DNA of 64,000 nucleotides from Thermasporomyces sp036564245 (GTDB lineage Bacteria; Actinomycetota; Actinomycetes; Propionibacteriales; Actinopolymorphaceae): NCBI GenBank assembly GCA_036564245.1, contig DATCKU010000071.1, forward strand, positions 62,001-126,000. Direction: 5' to 3'. Made by a program: the position numbers and the translations under genes. The notes below the pieces were generated by a model. The model saw only the letters and a program-made list of their open reading frames with translations. It made no database searches and had not been told where the DNA came from. The first letter of the stretch is position 1. Every line of letters begins with the position of its first letter. This document shows, one piece after another, positions 33,302 through 42,369 of this stretch.

Positions 33302-34667
33302 CCTGCCCTCGCATTCGTTCGAAGAGATCGACCTCGCCGACCTGGCCGCCTTTCAGCAACAGCCGCGTCTGCTGCAGAGCGGGTTCGATCGCGTGCAGCC
33401 GGCACACCACGGCTCCCGGGCCCAGGACCTGCGCGACCTCGGCCGCGGAGGCGCCGAGCCAACGGACGACGCGGCCAGACGTGTCGCCACCGGCGACGAT
33501 CACGTGACGCACTCCCGCCTCGCTCACCGCCGTACGAACGACATCGGCAAGAACCGAGCCGATGGCCGGGAGCAGCTCGGTGGCGTGCGCGGTCCGTGGC
33601 CGTTGCGCGGTGGACACGACCACGCCCGGAGGTCGGGTGGCGAGAGCGCCCAACACGTGGTCGCGCAGTCGGCGCCGCGCCCGCGCGCTGATGTCGGTGT
33701 CGTCGACGTCGACAGGTACGCAGATCCACCCCCGGTCGCCCACCCAACGCACCTGCTCCGCGGTGCGCGGCGAGCAGCTGCCCGAGACGACGAGCACCGG
33801 ACCCCCGTTCGCCGAGTCGGGGTTCGTCGAGTCGGGCGCTGCCACCCTCGCGGACTCGTGTCCCCGCCGAAGCTGCATGGCGAGGCCCTGGCTCAGTCCC
33901 CCCGAACCCAGCGTGAAGACTGGCGATCCGTCCCCGCCGCCGGCCGCCAGCATGAGTGTCGTGGCCTGCTCCACATGTCGCTGGGTCACCGCGTCGAACA
34001 CCACGGCGCCGGGACGGCGCGCGAGGACGTCCTGGTAGTGCGCGAGCGCCTGCTCGCTGCTCCATTCGTACGCTCGCAAGTCGAGCGAGGCCACAGGGAG
34101 ACTGGTCTGCCGACGCAGATGGATCCGCAAGTCTGCCTCGGTCATGGGCGTGACCGGATGCCGCGACATCGTGGGCTGCCGGTCGAGCCGGTGGATCTCG
34201 CCATTCTCGGCCGCGAAGTGGTGCCCGAACGCGGTGTAGCGGCCGAGCTCGGGTTGCGCGATGAGGACGGGAACCGGCTTCGCACCGAACACGTCGCGGC
34301 CGATCTCGATCGCCCGCCCCAGGCTTCCTCGCTCGGGCGAGGAGTCGCCGGTCGAACATGCCTTGTACTGCACGACGCGCGGCTGGATCGTCCGCAAGGC
34401 TTCGAGCGCCGGTCCGACCTCTGCAGCCATCGCCCCGGTGGCAAGTGATCGGGCGATGCCCGCAATGCCGATCACGTCGTACGAACGCGCCAGCTCGGCA
34501 AGCCTCGCCGGTGTCGGCTGCTGCAGGAGCAGGATGCTGCGCAACCCATGCCGGTGGTACTGCGCCAATGCATCGGTCGAGCCCGTGAAGTCGTCGCCGT
34601 AGAACACCGCCCGCGTCCTCGTGGACGCGGGCTGAGAGGGCGCGCGCCGGTCGTGCTGGTCACGCAT
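33276..34667 (-). CDS. Four-carbon acid-sugar kinase family protein (DUF1537 type)
   Basis: A 463-residue ATP-dependent kinase of the DUF1537/OtnK family. The N-terminal substrate domain has VFYGDDFTGSTDALAQY and VQYKACSTGDSSPERG; the C-terminal nucleotide domain has LVVSGSCSPRTAEQVRW and VIVAGGDTSGRVVRWLG. Members phosphorylate threonate, erythronate, 3-oxo-tetronate or 3-oxo-isoapionate. Here the neighbour is a RuBisCO-like protein, not the class II aldolase of the threonate/erythronate routes, which favours a 3-oxo-isoapionate kinase-like role. It starts at ATG 34667, overlapping the RuBisCO-like gene by 8 bases. Confidence 0.9.
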   Translation of the reverse strand: MRDQHDRRAPSQPASTRTRAVFYGDDFTGSTDALAQYHRHGLRSILLLQQPTPARLAELARSYDVIGIAGIARSLATGAMAAEVGPALEALRTIQPRVVQYKACSTGDSSPERGSLGRAIEIGRDVFGAKPVPVLIAQPELGRYTAFGHHFAAENGEIHRLDRQPTMSRHPVTPMTEADLRIHLRRQTSLPVASLDLRAYEWSSEQALAHYQDVLARRPGAVVFDAVTQRHVEQATTLMLAAGGGDGSPVFTLGSGGLSQGLAMQLRRGHESARVAAPDSTNPDSANGGPVLVVSGSCSPRTAEQVRWVGDRGWICVPVDVDDTDISARARRRLRDHVLGALATRPPGVVVSTAQRPRTAHATELLPAIGSVLADVVRTAVSEAGVRHVIVAGGDTSGRVVRWLGASAAEVAQVLGPGAVVCRLHAIEPALQQTRLLLKGGQVGEVDLFERMRGQDESPGTTG

Positions 34668-35976
34668 TGCTGCCCCCGCTCCACGACTTGGCGCCCACGA
34701 CTGTGACTGCACCGAACACCTCGAGCGCGCGGCGAAGCGTGTCATTTCGTCGCGCCCGCTCGACGAGCTCGACTCCTTCCGTCGCAGCCGACCAGGCTTC
34801 CCGCATCGCCTCGACGCCGGCGGCTGGGCCGTCCGGGTGCGCGTGGATTCCGCCACCGGCGAGCACCAGCAGGTCGGTGGTCTGGGTGACCTCGTACGTA
34901 CGCGGCGCGAGTGCCGGCACCTGGCCGGACGATAACACCGGCAGGACGTCGTACCTTTCCGAATCGACGCCTTCGTCGGCGAACACGGGCTCACGCACCG
35001 CCCTGATGGACGCGAGAACCTCCTCGTCGGATTCGTAGAACTTGTTGCCGATGCCGTTGGTGTGCAGGTGGTCGACACCGGCCAGTCGGGCGAGCTTCTG
35101 GAACGCACGGAAGTCGATGCCGAGCAGTGGATCGCGCGCGTACGCCCCGAACATCGCACGATGACCGTGCACGGGAACGCTGGCGTACTTGCGGAGGTAG
35201 GCGAGACCAGCCAAGCCCACGAGGTTGACGCACACCATCACACAGGTGCCGCCGGCGGCGACGACGTGGTCGTGGTTGGCGAGCATCCGGTCGATGTCGT
35301 CGGTGATGTTGAACGCATACATCGGTTTGCGGCCGGTCGTGTCCGCCACCTCGTCGAGCGTGGCCATGACCGCGGTCACGCGCTCGTGCAAGGGAGCGTA
35401 CGGCGGGTTGCCGGCCAGCTCGTCGTCCTTGATGAAGTCGATGCCCGCAAGCCCCAGCTCGCGCACGAGCGCACACAGCTCGGGAATCGGCAGGCCGATG
35501 CTGGGTTTGATGATGGTGCCGATGAGCACGCCGTCGGGTTTGTCCACGAGTCGGCGAGTTCCTGTGACACCGAACTGCGGGCCGGGGTATCGCTGCGCGA
35601 ACGACGACGGTAGCTCGAGATCGACCAAGCGCACCGCGGCGAGCTCGGCCAGCTCGAAGAGGTTCCCGGCGACCGCGGCGAGCAGGTTCGGAAGTGACGG
35701 ACCGAAGTTGTCAGCAGGGAACGCGATGCGCACCCGTCCGCGGTGAGGGATTTCGGGTGCCCCGGCTGGCCGCTTGGCGCCGGGAAGTGGCGACCGTCCA
35801 GAGGCCGGAAGCGGCTCGACCTCGCACACGGTTGCACGGAACCGCTCGCGGATCTCTGCGGTTTCACCCGGCAGCTGGACGAAGGTACCCGTCGACTGCT
35901 CGTTCGCAAGGACCTCCGCAGCCGCTTCCAACGGAAGGAAGCTCTCGATCAGATACGTGGCGACGACCTGGGGCAT
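34660..35976 (-). CDS. RuBisCO-like protein (RuBisCO large-chain family)
   Basis: A 438-residue member of the RuBisCO superfamily, shorter than carboxylating RuBisCO. Aligned key sites are retained: GTIIKPSIGL (K175 position), DFIKDDE (carbamylated K201, D203, E204), HGHRAMFG (H294, R295), NGIGNKF (loop 6 Lys), LPVLSSGQ and LAGGGIHAHPDG (phosphate sites). No small subunit or phosphoribulokinase is nearby, so CO2 fixation is unlikely. RuBisCO-like proteins beside DUF1537 kinases act on 3-oxo-isoapionate-4-phosphate as decarboxylase or transcarboxylase/hydrolase. It starts at ATG 35976 with AGGTGG upstream. It is a strong candidate for the carbon-cleaving step of this operon. Confidence 0.92.
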   Translation of the reverse strand: MPQVVATYLIESFLPLEAAAEVLANEQSTGTFVQLPGETAEIRERFRATVCEVEPLPASGRSPLPGAKRPAGAPEIPHRGRVRIAFPADNFGPSLPNLLAAVAGNLFELAELAAVRLVDLELPSSFAQRYPGPQFGVTGTRRLVDKPDGVLIGTIIKPSIGLPIPELCALVRELGLAGIDFIKDDELAGNPPYAPLHERVTAVMATLDEVADTTGRKPMYAFNITDDIDRMLANHDHVVAAGGTCVMVCVNLVGLAGLAYLRKYASVPVHGHRAMFGAYARDPLLGIDFRAFQKLARLAGVDHLHTNGIGNKFYESDEEVLASIRAVREPVFADEGVDSERYDVLPVLSSGQVPALAPRTYEVTQTTDLLVLAGGGIHAHPDGPAAGVEAMREAWSAATEGVELVERARRNDTLRRALEVFGAVTVVGAKSWSGGSNA

Positions 35977-35986
35977 GTGACACCAC

Positions 35987-37015
35987 CTAACCCGCCGGAT
36001 CCAGGTGTATCTTGACCCGCTCGGAACGCCCGGAGTCGAGCAGCTCGAACGCCGCCTGCGCCATCGTGAGGGGCAACGGCTCGGAGAGGAACGCGCGGAC
36101 GTCGAGCCGCCGGGAGCACACGGCCTCGGCCGCGGACCGATAGTCCGCCGGCGTGTAGATCGTCGACCCTCGGATGACGATCTCGTGCAGCACCGCGGGA
36201 TTGAGGTCACAGCGCACCGTTCGTTCGAACATCGGAAGCACCACGATCACACCGCGTGGGCGACACAACCGCAGCGCCTCGTCCATACAGGTCGCGTGAC
36301 CGGAGGCGACCACGACCACGTCGAAGCCCACTCCTCCGGTGAGCTCCCGGCCGATCGCCACGACGTCCCCGTCACGCTCGACGTTCACCGGTACGCACCT
36401 GGGCACGAGTGCCTGCGCACGCTCCAAGGCCTGCTGACGAATGTCGCTCACCATGAGCTGCGCGACGTTCTCCAATCGGCACACGCCAGCCACCAGGCTT
36501 CCGATCGCCCCGGCACCGAGCACCGCCACGCGATGGCGCGGTACGACACCGGCCATGCGGACGGTGTGCCACGCCACGGCGGCCGGCTCGATCATCGCGC
36601 CCTCTGCGTAGCTCACATCGTCCGGGAGCGGGAACAGCACTCGCTCCGGCGCCGCGACGTACTCCTCGAGCAGTCCCTGCCAGCCGGCGCCCGGAACGCG
36701 CTTGTGATGGCACAGATGCGGCAGTCCCTCCTCGCAGCTACCACATTCCCAGCACGACAGGACCGGCATGATGGCGACGCGGTCGCCGGGTGCGAGCCGG
36801 CCGTTCTCGGCCGCGGCGACGACCACCCCCGCACCCTCGTGGCCTAGCACGACGGGTGGTTTCCGAAATGGATGGTGTCCGCGAAACGCGTGCACGTCCG
36901 AGCCGCAGATTCCGACGGCGCGCATCTGGACCAGCACGTCAGCCGGTCCACGCCGAGGCTCGGCAACGCCTGCGACCTCGATCTGCCGTGCCGCTTTCAG
37001 GACGGCCGCGCGCAC
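35987..37015 (-). CDS. Zinc-dependent alcohol dehydrogenase (MDR, polyol/threonine-dehydrogenase-like)
   Basis: A 342-residue medium-chain dehydrogenase. Catalytic zinc ligands are in GICGSDVHAFRG and LGHEGAGVV; the structural zinc Cys cluster is CWECGSCEEGLPHLC; the NAD site is VAVLGAGAIGSLVAG. It is the first gene of the operon that also encodes the RuBisCO-like protein, kinase and DeoR repressor, so it probably oxidises a sugar acid or polyol to the keto compound that the kinase phosphorylates. I start at GTG 37015 (VRAAVLKAARQIEV) because AGAGGTGGGG lies directly before it; the open frame has no better start. Confidence 0.9.
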   Translation of the reverse strand: MRAAVLKAARQIEVAGVAEPRRGPADVLVQMRAVGICGSDVHAFRGHHPFRKPPVVLGHEGAGVVVAAAENGRLAPGDRVAIMPVLSCWECGSCEEGLPHLCHHKRVPGAGWQGLLEEYVAAPERVLFPLPDDVSYAEGAMIEPAAVAWHTVRMAGVVPRHRVAVLGAGAIGSLVAGVCRLENVAQLMVSDIRQQALERAQALVPRCVPVNVERDGDVVAIGRELTGGVGFDVVVVASGHATCMDEALRLCRPRGVIVVLPMFERTVRCDLNPAVLHEIVIRGSTIYTPADYRSAAEAVCSRRLDVRAFLSEPLPLTMAQAAFELLDSGRSERVKIHLDPAG

Positions 37016-37058
37016 CGGCCCCACCTCTTTCGAGTCCGACACCGGCAAAGGCCGGATT

Positions 37059-37072
37059 TGTTCGAACGAACA
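37059..37072. promoter_or_regulatory. DeoR/GlpR-like operator 1
   Basis: TGTTCG and CGAACA flank AA to give a perfect 14-base palindrome, 44 bases upstream of the alcohol dehydrogenase start. TGTTCG/CGAACA are the half-sites of GlpR-type DeoR operators. The DeoR gene is the last gene of the operon that starts here. Confidence 0.6.
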
Positions 37073-37177
37073 GAGTGTGAGGCAGGTCGATTGCCGTCGT
37101 CAACCGGCCGTTCCAGGTCATATCCCTAGGAATGAACGACGACTGGGCGCAGACTGGTCAGTCGACACAAGGTGTGC

Positions 37178-37187
37178 GTTCGAACAG
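37178..37187. promoter_or_regulatory. DeoR/GlpR-like operator 2
   Basis: The 8-base palindrome GTTCGAAC (37178-37185) extends to CGAACAG, shared with operator 1. It lies 63 bases upstream of the orphan binding-protein start, so one repressor could control both divergent transcripts. Confidence 0.4.
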
Positions 37188-37249
37188 TCTCTTCAGCACA
37201 CCCGGCTCGAAACCTCCCGGCGGCCGCACGCTGCGAAGGGGGCCAGCCC

Positions 37250-39244
37250 ATGACCGGATCCACAAGCCCGGTTTCTCGACGAGACCTGCTACGCACGGGG
37301 GCACTCGCAGCCATCGCGTTCGAGGCGACCGCATGCGACCTGCTCTCGACCGACCCTTCCGGCCGCGCCGACGATCCGCCACAGCGGGTGGATCTTGCAG
37401 GTCGGGAAGCACCCGTGCTGGCCGAGCAGGTGCGGGCGGGCGAGCTCCCGGCGCTGGCGGAGCGGCTCCCTGCCAAACCCCTGGTCGTCCGGCCCGTCGA
37501 CGGTGTCGCGAGCTATGGCGGGACGTGGCAGGACATCGTCCTCGGGCTGAACACGACCGACCTGTATCGCAAGCTTGCCTACGACACGTTGGTTCGCTGG
37601 GACCCGACGTGGACCAAGGTGATTCCCAACCTCGCGGAGTCGTGGCAGGTCGACGGAGACGGCCGCACGTACACGTTCAAGCTGCGCCAGGGCGTCAAGT
37701 GGTCGGACGGCCATCCGTTCACCGCCGACGACGTCGCGTTCGCGTACGAAGGAATCATCGCCGACCCCGATCTCACGCCGGCGACGTCCCGCGAGTTCGT
37801 GAGCGGTGGGAAGCTCGCAACCTTCCGCCAACTCGACCGCTACACGTTCAGCTTCCTGTTCGACGAGCCGAACGGCATGTTCCTCGAACGCCTTGCCGCA
37901 CCGGGCTTCGCGACGTCACGGATCATCCTGCCGCGTCACTACCTGCAGAAGTTCCATCCGAAGTACTCGACAGGCGCCGAGGCGCTCGCCCGAGAGGAGG
38001 GGCACGAGAACTGGCGCGACCTCATCCTGGCCAAAGGCGCCGCCGGCACGATCTCCACGGACTTCTGGGCGAACACCGAGATCCCCACGCTGTTCCCCTG
38101 GCGGGTCATCAAGCCGCTTGGCGAGGGTGAACGCTTCGAGCTGGAACGCAACCCCTACTACTGGAAGACCGATCCCGACGGCAGACAACTGCCCTACATC
38201 GACCGGGTGAGCTTCCAGATCGTGAACAATCCTGAGGTGTTGCTGCTGAAGACGACGAACGGCGAGGTGGACTTCAACGCTGACCCGTTCACGGTGTCGA
38301 CGCTTGCGAACAAGCCGGTCCTCGCCCGAAGCCGCGACAAGGGTGGGTACGACTTCGTCGAGGCGACCGACAGTCGCAACAACTACGTCATCATGGCGTT
38401 CAACCTCAACCATCGCGAGCAACGGCTGCGGAACCTCTTCCAGAACAAGGACTTCCGGATCGGCCTGTCGTACGCCATCGACCGCGAGGAGATCATCGAC
38501 GCGGTGTTCCAGCGGCAGGGAAAGCCCTGGCAAGCCGCGCCGCGGGAGGAGTCGGAGTTCTTCGTCCGCGAGCTCGCCGAGCAGTACACGGAGTACGACG
38601 TCACGCGAGCGAACGACCACCTCGATCGGGCCGGTCTGACCAGACGCGACGGCGACGGGTTCCGGCTCGACGCGAACGGAGATCGGGTCGGCTTCACCAT
38701 CCTGGTGGGAGCCGACTCACCGGAGTGGATCTCGACCGTCGAGCTGATCAAGCGATACTGGCGGGCAGTCGGCATCGAAGCCAGGAGCTCGACGGTAGCG
38801 GGAGAACTCTTCATCGAGCGGCAGCAAGCCAACCAGTACGACGTCCTCGCGGGCAGCGGCATCTCCGGGATGAACGACGCGATCCTCGATCCGCAGTGGT
38901 ACTTCCCCTACCGCGCGAGCACGGGTTTCGCACCTGCCTGGGGCCTGTGGTACGAGTCGGGCGGACAAGATGGCGAGCGTCCACCGGCTGCGGCACGTCG
39001 CCAGATGCAGATCTACGACCGCATCATGCGCACGGTCGATCCGGCGGAGCGACGAAAGCTGTTCCTCGAGCTCCTGCGGATCTCCCAGCAGGAGTTCTAC
39101 GTCATCGGCACGGTGCTGCCCACGGGAAACTACGGGATCCTCACCAAGCGGTTCCGGAACGTGCCACGGCAGCTCATCTACGGCTGGCTCTATCCCATGC
39201 CCGGCCCCACTCGTCCGGAACAGTACGCCATCACCGAGTCGTGA
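37250..39244 (+). CDS. Orphan family 5 solute-binding lipoprotein (Tat)
   Basis: A 664-residue family 5 binding protein. A twin-arginine motif (VSRRDLLRTGALAAIA, RR near residues 10-11) and a Cys in EATACDLLS indicate a Tat-exported lipoprotein. KLRQGVKWSDGHPFTADDVAF is the family signature. The start is ATG 37250 after GAAGGGGG. It has no permease or ATPase beside it: the next gene, 2 bases on, is GH127. Its C-terminal 350 residues clearly resemble the binding protein at 63005-64000 (QGKPWQ, EQYTEYDV, IGLSYAI), so it may share that importer. It is divergent from the RuBisCO-like operon across DeoR-type operators. Confidence 0.9.
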   Translation: MTGSTSPVSRRDLLRTGALAAIAFEATACDLLSTDPSGRADDPPQRVDLAGREAPVLAEQVRAGELPALAERLPAKPLVVRPVDGVASYGGTWQDIVLGLNTTDLYRKLAYDTLVRWDPTWTKVIPNLAESWQVDGDGRTYTFKLRQGVKWSDGHPFTADDVAFAYEGIIADPDLTPATSREFVSGGKLATFRQLDRYTFSFLFDEPNGMFLERLAAPGFATSRIILPRHYLQKFHPKYSTGAEALAREEGHENWRDLILAKGAAGTISTDFWANTEIPTLFPWRVIKPLGEGERFELERNPYYWKTDPDGRQLPYIDRVSFQIVNNPEVLLLKTTNGEVDFNADPFTVSTLANKPVLARSRDKGGYDFVEATDSRNNYVIMAFNLNHREQRLRNLFQNKDFRIGLSYAIDREEIIDAVFQRQGKPWQAAPREESEFFVRELAEQYTEYDVTRANDHLDRAGLTRRDGDGFRLDANGDRVGFTILVGADSPEWISTVELIKRYWRAVGIEARSSTVAGELFIERQQANQYDVLAGSGISGMNDAILDPQWYFPYRASTGFAPAWGLWYESGGQDGERPPAAARRQMQIYDRIMRTVDPAERRKLFLELLRISQQEFYVIGTVLPTGNYGILTKRFRNVPRQLIYGWLYPMPGPTRPEQYAITES

Positions 39245-39246
39245 CA

Positions 39247-41304
39247 ATGCTCACCGACACCCGACTCAGCCCGTATGCCCGGATGACCTCGATGCCGCCG
39301 GGCGGCTGCGGGCTGTCCGACGACACGACGCGTGGGCCGAGCCCGCTACGGCTGCTTCACGAGCGCGCCCACCGAGTCACCATTCCCACCATGGGTGCCG
39401 TCATGTTCGACCCGGCGGTCTCGCATGCGTACGAGAACTTCCGGGTGGCCGCGGGCGATGCGACAGGCGAGCATCACGGCGCACCGTTCATGGACGGCGA
39501 CTTCTACAAATGGCTGGAGGCCGCGACGGTCGCGGCCGCCGAGACGACGGACGCGGCGACCGCCGAGAAGCTGTCGGACTACGTGGCCATTGCCATCCAG
39601 GCGATCGGCCGGGCACAGCAGCCGAACGGGTACCTGCACACCAAGACCATCATCGCGCAACGCCAGGCCGCCACATCGACTCACGAATCTCACGCGGAGC
39701 GGGATCCTGTTGCAGCCACTCCGCTTGCTCGGCGCACGGACTTCGAGACGTACAACTTCGGTCACCTGATGACCGCCGCCTGTATCCATCATCGCGTGAC
39801 CGGCCGGGACGACCTGCTCGCGATCGCCCGCCGGGTGGCCGACTACTTGATCGACGTCGCGGCAACGAGCCCGGACCGGCTTGCCGACTGCAACATCTGT
39901 CCGTCGCACTACATGGGGGTCGTCGAGCTCTACCGCACCACCAAGGATCGCCAGTACCTCGACCTTGCCGGACGCTTGCTCGACCTGCACGGGGGCAAGG
40001 GCAGCGCGGGAAGCGACGACAACCAGGACGTCCTGCCGGTTCGCGACCAACGCCGGGCGGTGGGTCACGCGGTTCGTGCCAACTATCTCTACGCCGGCAT
40101 GACCGACTACGCGATCGAGACCGGCGACGCCGGGATGATCGAAGCGGTCACGAGCATCTGGCAGGACCTCGTCTCGACCAAGCTCTACGTCACGGGTGGA
40201 TGCGGCGCGTTGTACGACGGAGCGTCCCCGGATGCGGCCCAGGACCACCGGGCGCCGACCCGGGTGCACCAGGCGTACGGCAGGCCGTACCAGCTGCCGA
40301 ACATCACAGCCTACAACGAGTCGTGTGCTTCGCTGGGATTCGCCATGTGGGCCTGGCGCATGCTGACCCTGACCGGGGAGAGGCGGTATGCCGACGAGAT
40401 CGAACGCGTCCTCTACAACGCGCTTCCGGCGATGATCGGCGCGGATGCAAAAAGCTACTTCTACACGAACCCACTGCGCCAGGTGCGCGGACTGCCCTTC
40501 CCGCTGCGGCGGGCCGGCGATCCGGTGGACGCCACGCCGCCTCCGTCCGATCACAGGACCCGTCAGGAGTACATGACCGCGTGCTTCTGCTGCCCACCGA
40601 ACATCGCGCGGTTCATCGCGGAACTGCCCTACTACGTGTACTCCCGCGGTGAGTCCGAGCTGTGGGTGCATCAGTTCGTCACCAGCCGGGCAACCACGAA
40701 GTTCAGCGGAATCCCGGTTACCATCGAGCAGCGCACGACCTATCCCGCATCCGGTGACGTGCAGATCCTCGTGTCGGCCGAGGCACCAGCGCCTGGCGTG
40801 ATCCGGGTTCGCATTCCCGGGTGGGCAGACCCCGGGCACAGCAGCGTCGAGGTCGACGGCGTCCCCGTCGAGCGGATGGAGCAGGGCTACGCCGTCATCG
40901 AACGCACGTGGAAGCGACACACGATCACGCTCCGCCTTCCGGTACGGGTGCGCATGCTCGTCGCCCACCACTTCCTCGAAGAGGCGACGAACCAGGTGTG
41001 CGTCACGCGCGGCCCGGTGGTCTACTGCGTCGAAAGTGCCGACCTGCCCGAGGGCGTCGGTATCGAGCAGGTCGCCATCCCGCAGTCGATCAGGTGGGCC
41101 GAGGAGCCGGGATCGGGCATCTTCGCCGGACACCTGGTCCTGCGCGGCACGGCAGCCCAGCTGCCTCCCCAGGTCGCCACGCTGTACGCCGAGCTGAATC
41201 CGGCCGAACCCGCTCCGCTGGACGTGCGGTTGGTGCCCTACGGGCTGTGGGGAAACCGCGGTCCCGGCGAGATGAGCGTGTGGCTGCCCTTGCTGCGGTC
41301 ATGA
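39247..41304 (+). CDS. GH127-type beta-L-arabinofuranosidase, cytoplasmic
   Basis: A 685-residue alpha/alpha-barrel glycosidase. The zinc/nucleophile set of GH127 is present: E358 and C360 in YNESCASLGF and C448/C449 in CFCCPPNIARF, where the last Cys is the nucleophile in characterised members. FMDGDFYKWLEAA and VTGGCGALYDGASP are also typical. There is no signal peptide, so it acts on imported oligosaccharides. It starts two bases after the orphan binding-protein gene and is probably co-translated. GH127 members release L-arabinofuranose from plant glycans; related families accept other furanoses. The 3' end overlaps the convergent epimerase-like gene by six bases. Confidence 0.9.
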   Translation: MLTDTRLSPYARMTSMPPGGCGLSDDTTRGPSPLRLLHERAHRVTIPTMGAVMFDPAVSHAYENFRVAAGDATGEHHGAPFMDGDFYKWLEAATVAAAETTDAATAEKLSDYVAIAIQAIGRAQQPNGYLHTKTIIAQRQAATSTHESHAERDPVAATPLARRTDFETYNFGHLMTAACIHHRVTGRDDLLAIARRVADYLIDVAATSPDRLADCNICPSHYMGVVELYRTTKDRQYLDLAGRLLDLHGGKGSAGSDDNQDVLPVRDQRRAVGHAVRANYLYAGMTDYAIETGDAGMIEAVTSIWQDLVSTKLYVTGGCGALYDGASPDAAQDHRAPTRVHQAYGRPYQLPNITAYNESCASLGFAMWAWRMLTLTGERRYADEIERVLYNALPAMIGADAKSYFYTNPLRQVRGLPFPLRRAGDPVDATPPPSDHRTRQEYMTACFCCPPNIARFIAELPYYVYSRGESELWVHQFVTSRATTKFSGIPVTIEQRTTYPASGDVQILVSAEAPAPGVIRVRIPGWADPGHSSVEVDGVPVERMEQGYAVIERTWKRHTITLRLPVRVRMLVAHHFLEEATNQVCVTRGPVVYCVESADLPEGVGIEQVAIPQSIRWAEEPGSGIFAGHLVLRGTAAQLPPQVATLYAELNPAEPAPLDVRLVPYGLWGNRGPGEMSVWLPLLRS

Positions 41305-42369
41305 CAGCTGGCCGACGCGGAACGTGCTCCGATAGGTGCGCGACTCACCGTGGTTCAGCCAGATCTGCGAGCCGTCCTCGCGTGCGGCGGACGCTCCCTG
41401 CACATGGTTGGTGGACGGTTCGAACCCGATGGCGTAGTTGCCTTCGCGCAGGTGGAGCCACTGGAAGAACGCCGGAAAGGCCTTGCTGTCGTACGACAGC
41501 TCGAAGAAGACGCCCAGTCTCTCGTTCACCAGGCGTACCCGCACCATGCCGTCGGCGTCGGGTGCAAGCTCGTGCTCGTACACCTGCTCCACGAAGCCCG
41601 GCTGCGGGCCGGGCAGCTCGAGGTGGGAAACCCCCTGCTCGGCGACGCTGTCGGACTGCCAGCGGGTGCTGACGATCGGCGCCTCGAACCGGGCGCCCTC
41701 GTCGAGGAACGGCCACCCCACGTTGATGTGGTAGAGGAACATGTGCGGCGTCGGGTCGAAGCCGGCGTTCACGACGGTGTCGATCAGTCGGATCTCGTCA
41801 CCGCCCAGGTCGGCCTCGATGCGGCGACGCAAGCGCAGGTGCTCGCCGAACACCGCGGCCTGACGTACCTCGCCCTCGGCCCAGAGCACGCACCGCTCAC
41901 CAGAGTCGTCGAAGCGTTCCCCGTACCCATGAAGCCGGGCCGGGATGTTCGCCACTCTGCCGTGCAAGCCGTTCCAGGTCGTTCGTCGATGTGGGTAGCG
42001 GAAGTGCGAGGCGTCGAGCTCGGCCGTGAAGAGCGTGTGGTCGAGACCGGCTGTGACGAGCAGCCCGGAGAAGCTCCGCAGCCATGACAACCCGCCCTCG
42101 TCGGCGTACTCGTGCAACCCGGGGTTGCGAAAGCCGGTCGGCGAACGCCAGCCGAAACTCGCACCGCGGTATTCGGCCGGTCCGATGTCCATCGCCCGGT
42201 CGACCAGCACGTCGAACGACAGTCCGCTGCCGGTGCGGAACTCCAACGCCCGCACCCCACGCTCGGCACCGTCGTCGAGGACGACCGCGCGTACTCCTCC
42301 CACTGCCGGCACCTCGCCGGCAAACCGCGCCAGCTCACCAGACGAGAGCTCTTTGCCGAAAAGTCTCAC
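41299..42369 (-). CDS. Aldose-1-epimerase-like protein (DUF4432 family)
   Basis: A 356-residue protein of the galactose-mutarotase-like beta-sandwich superfamily, DUF4432 branch. Recognisable parts are VLVDRAMDIGPAEYRG, WNGLHGRVANIPA, MFLYHINVGWPFLDEGA with the usual His, and IGFEPSTNHVQGASAAR. Such proteins bind or epimerise sugars at the anomeric carbon. I start at GTG 42369 (VRLFGKELSSG), which overlaps the SDR stop as GTGA. It is the last gene of the FCD/GntR operon with CoA-transferase, hydratase and SDR genes. Its place there suggests the CoA pathway handles a sugar-derived acid. Confidence 0.85.
   Translation of the reverse strand: MRLFGKELSSGELARFAGEVPAVGGVRAVVLDDGAERGVRALEFRTGSGLSFDVLVDRAMDIGPAEYRGASFGWRSPTGFRNPGLHEYADEGGLSWLRSFSGLLVTAGLDHTLFTAELDASHFRYPHRRTTWNGLHGRVANIPARLHGYGERFDDSGERCVLWAEGEVRQAAVFGEHLRLRRRIEADLGGDEIRLIDTVVNAGFDPTPHMFLYHINVGWPFLDEGARFEAPIVSTRWQSDSVAEQGVSHLELPGPQPGFVEQVYEHELAPDADGMVRVRLVNERLGVFFELSYDSKAFPAFFQWLHLREGNYAIGFEPSTNHVQGASAAREDGSQIWLNHGESRTYRSTFRVGQLS

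Noticed and set aside
34660..35976. True CO2-fixing RuBisCO
   Set aside because: No small subunit or phosphoribulokinase, a short length, and a kinase/dehydrogenase catabolic context; a RuBisCO-like protein fits better.
37059..37072. Palindrome TGTTCGAACGAACA as a LexA/SOS box
   Set aside because: Actinobacterial SOS boxes have a CGAAC(N4)GTTCG order; here the halves are TGTTCG then CGAACA, which fits GlpR/DeoR sites, and no DNA-repair gene is adjacent.
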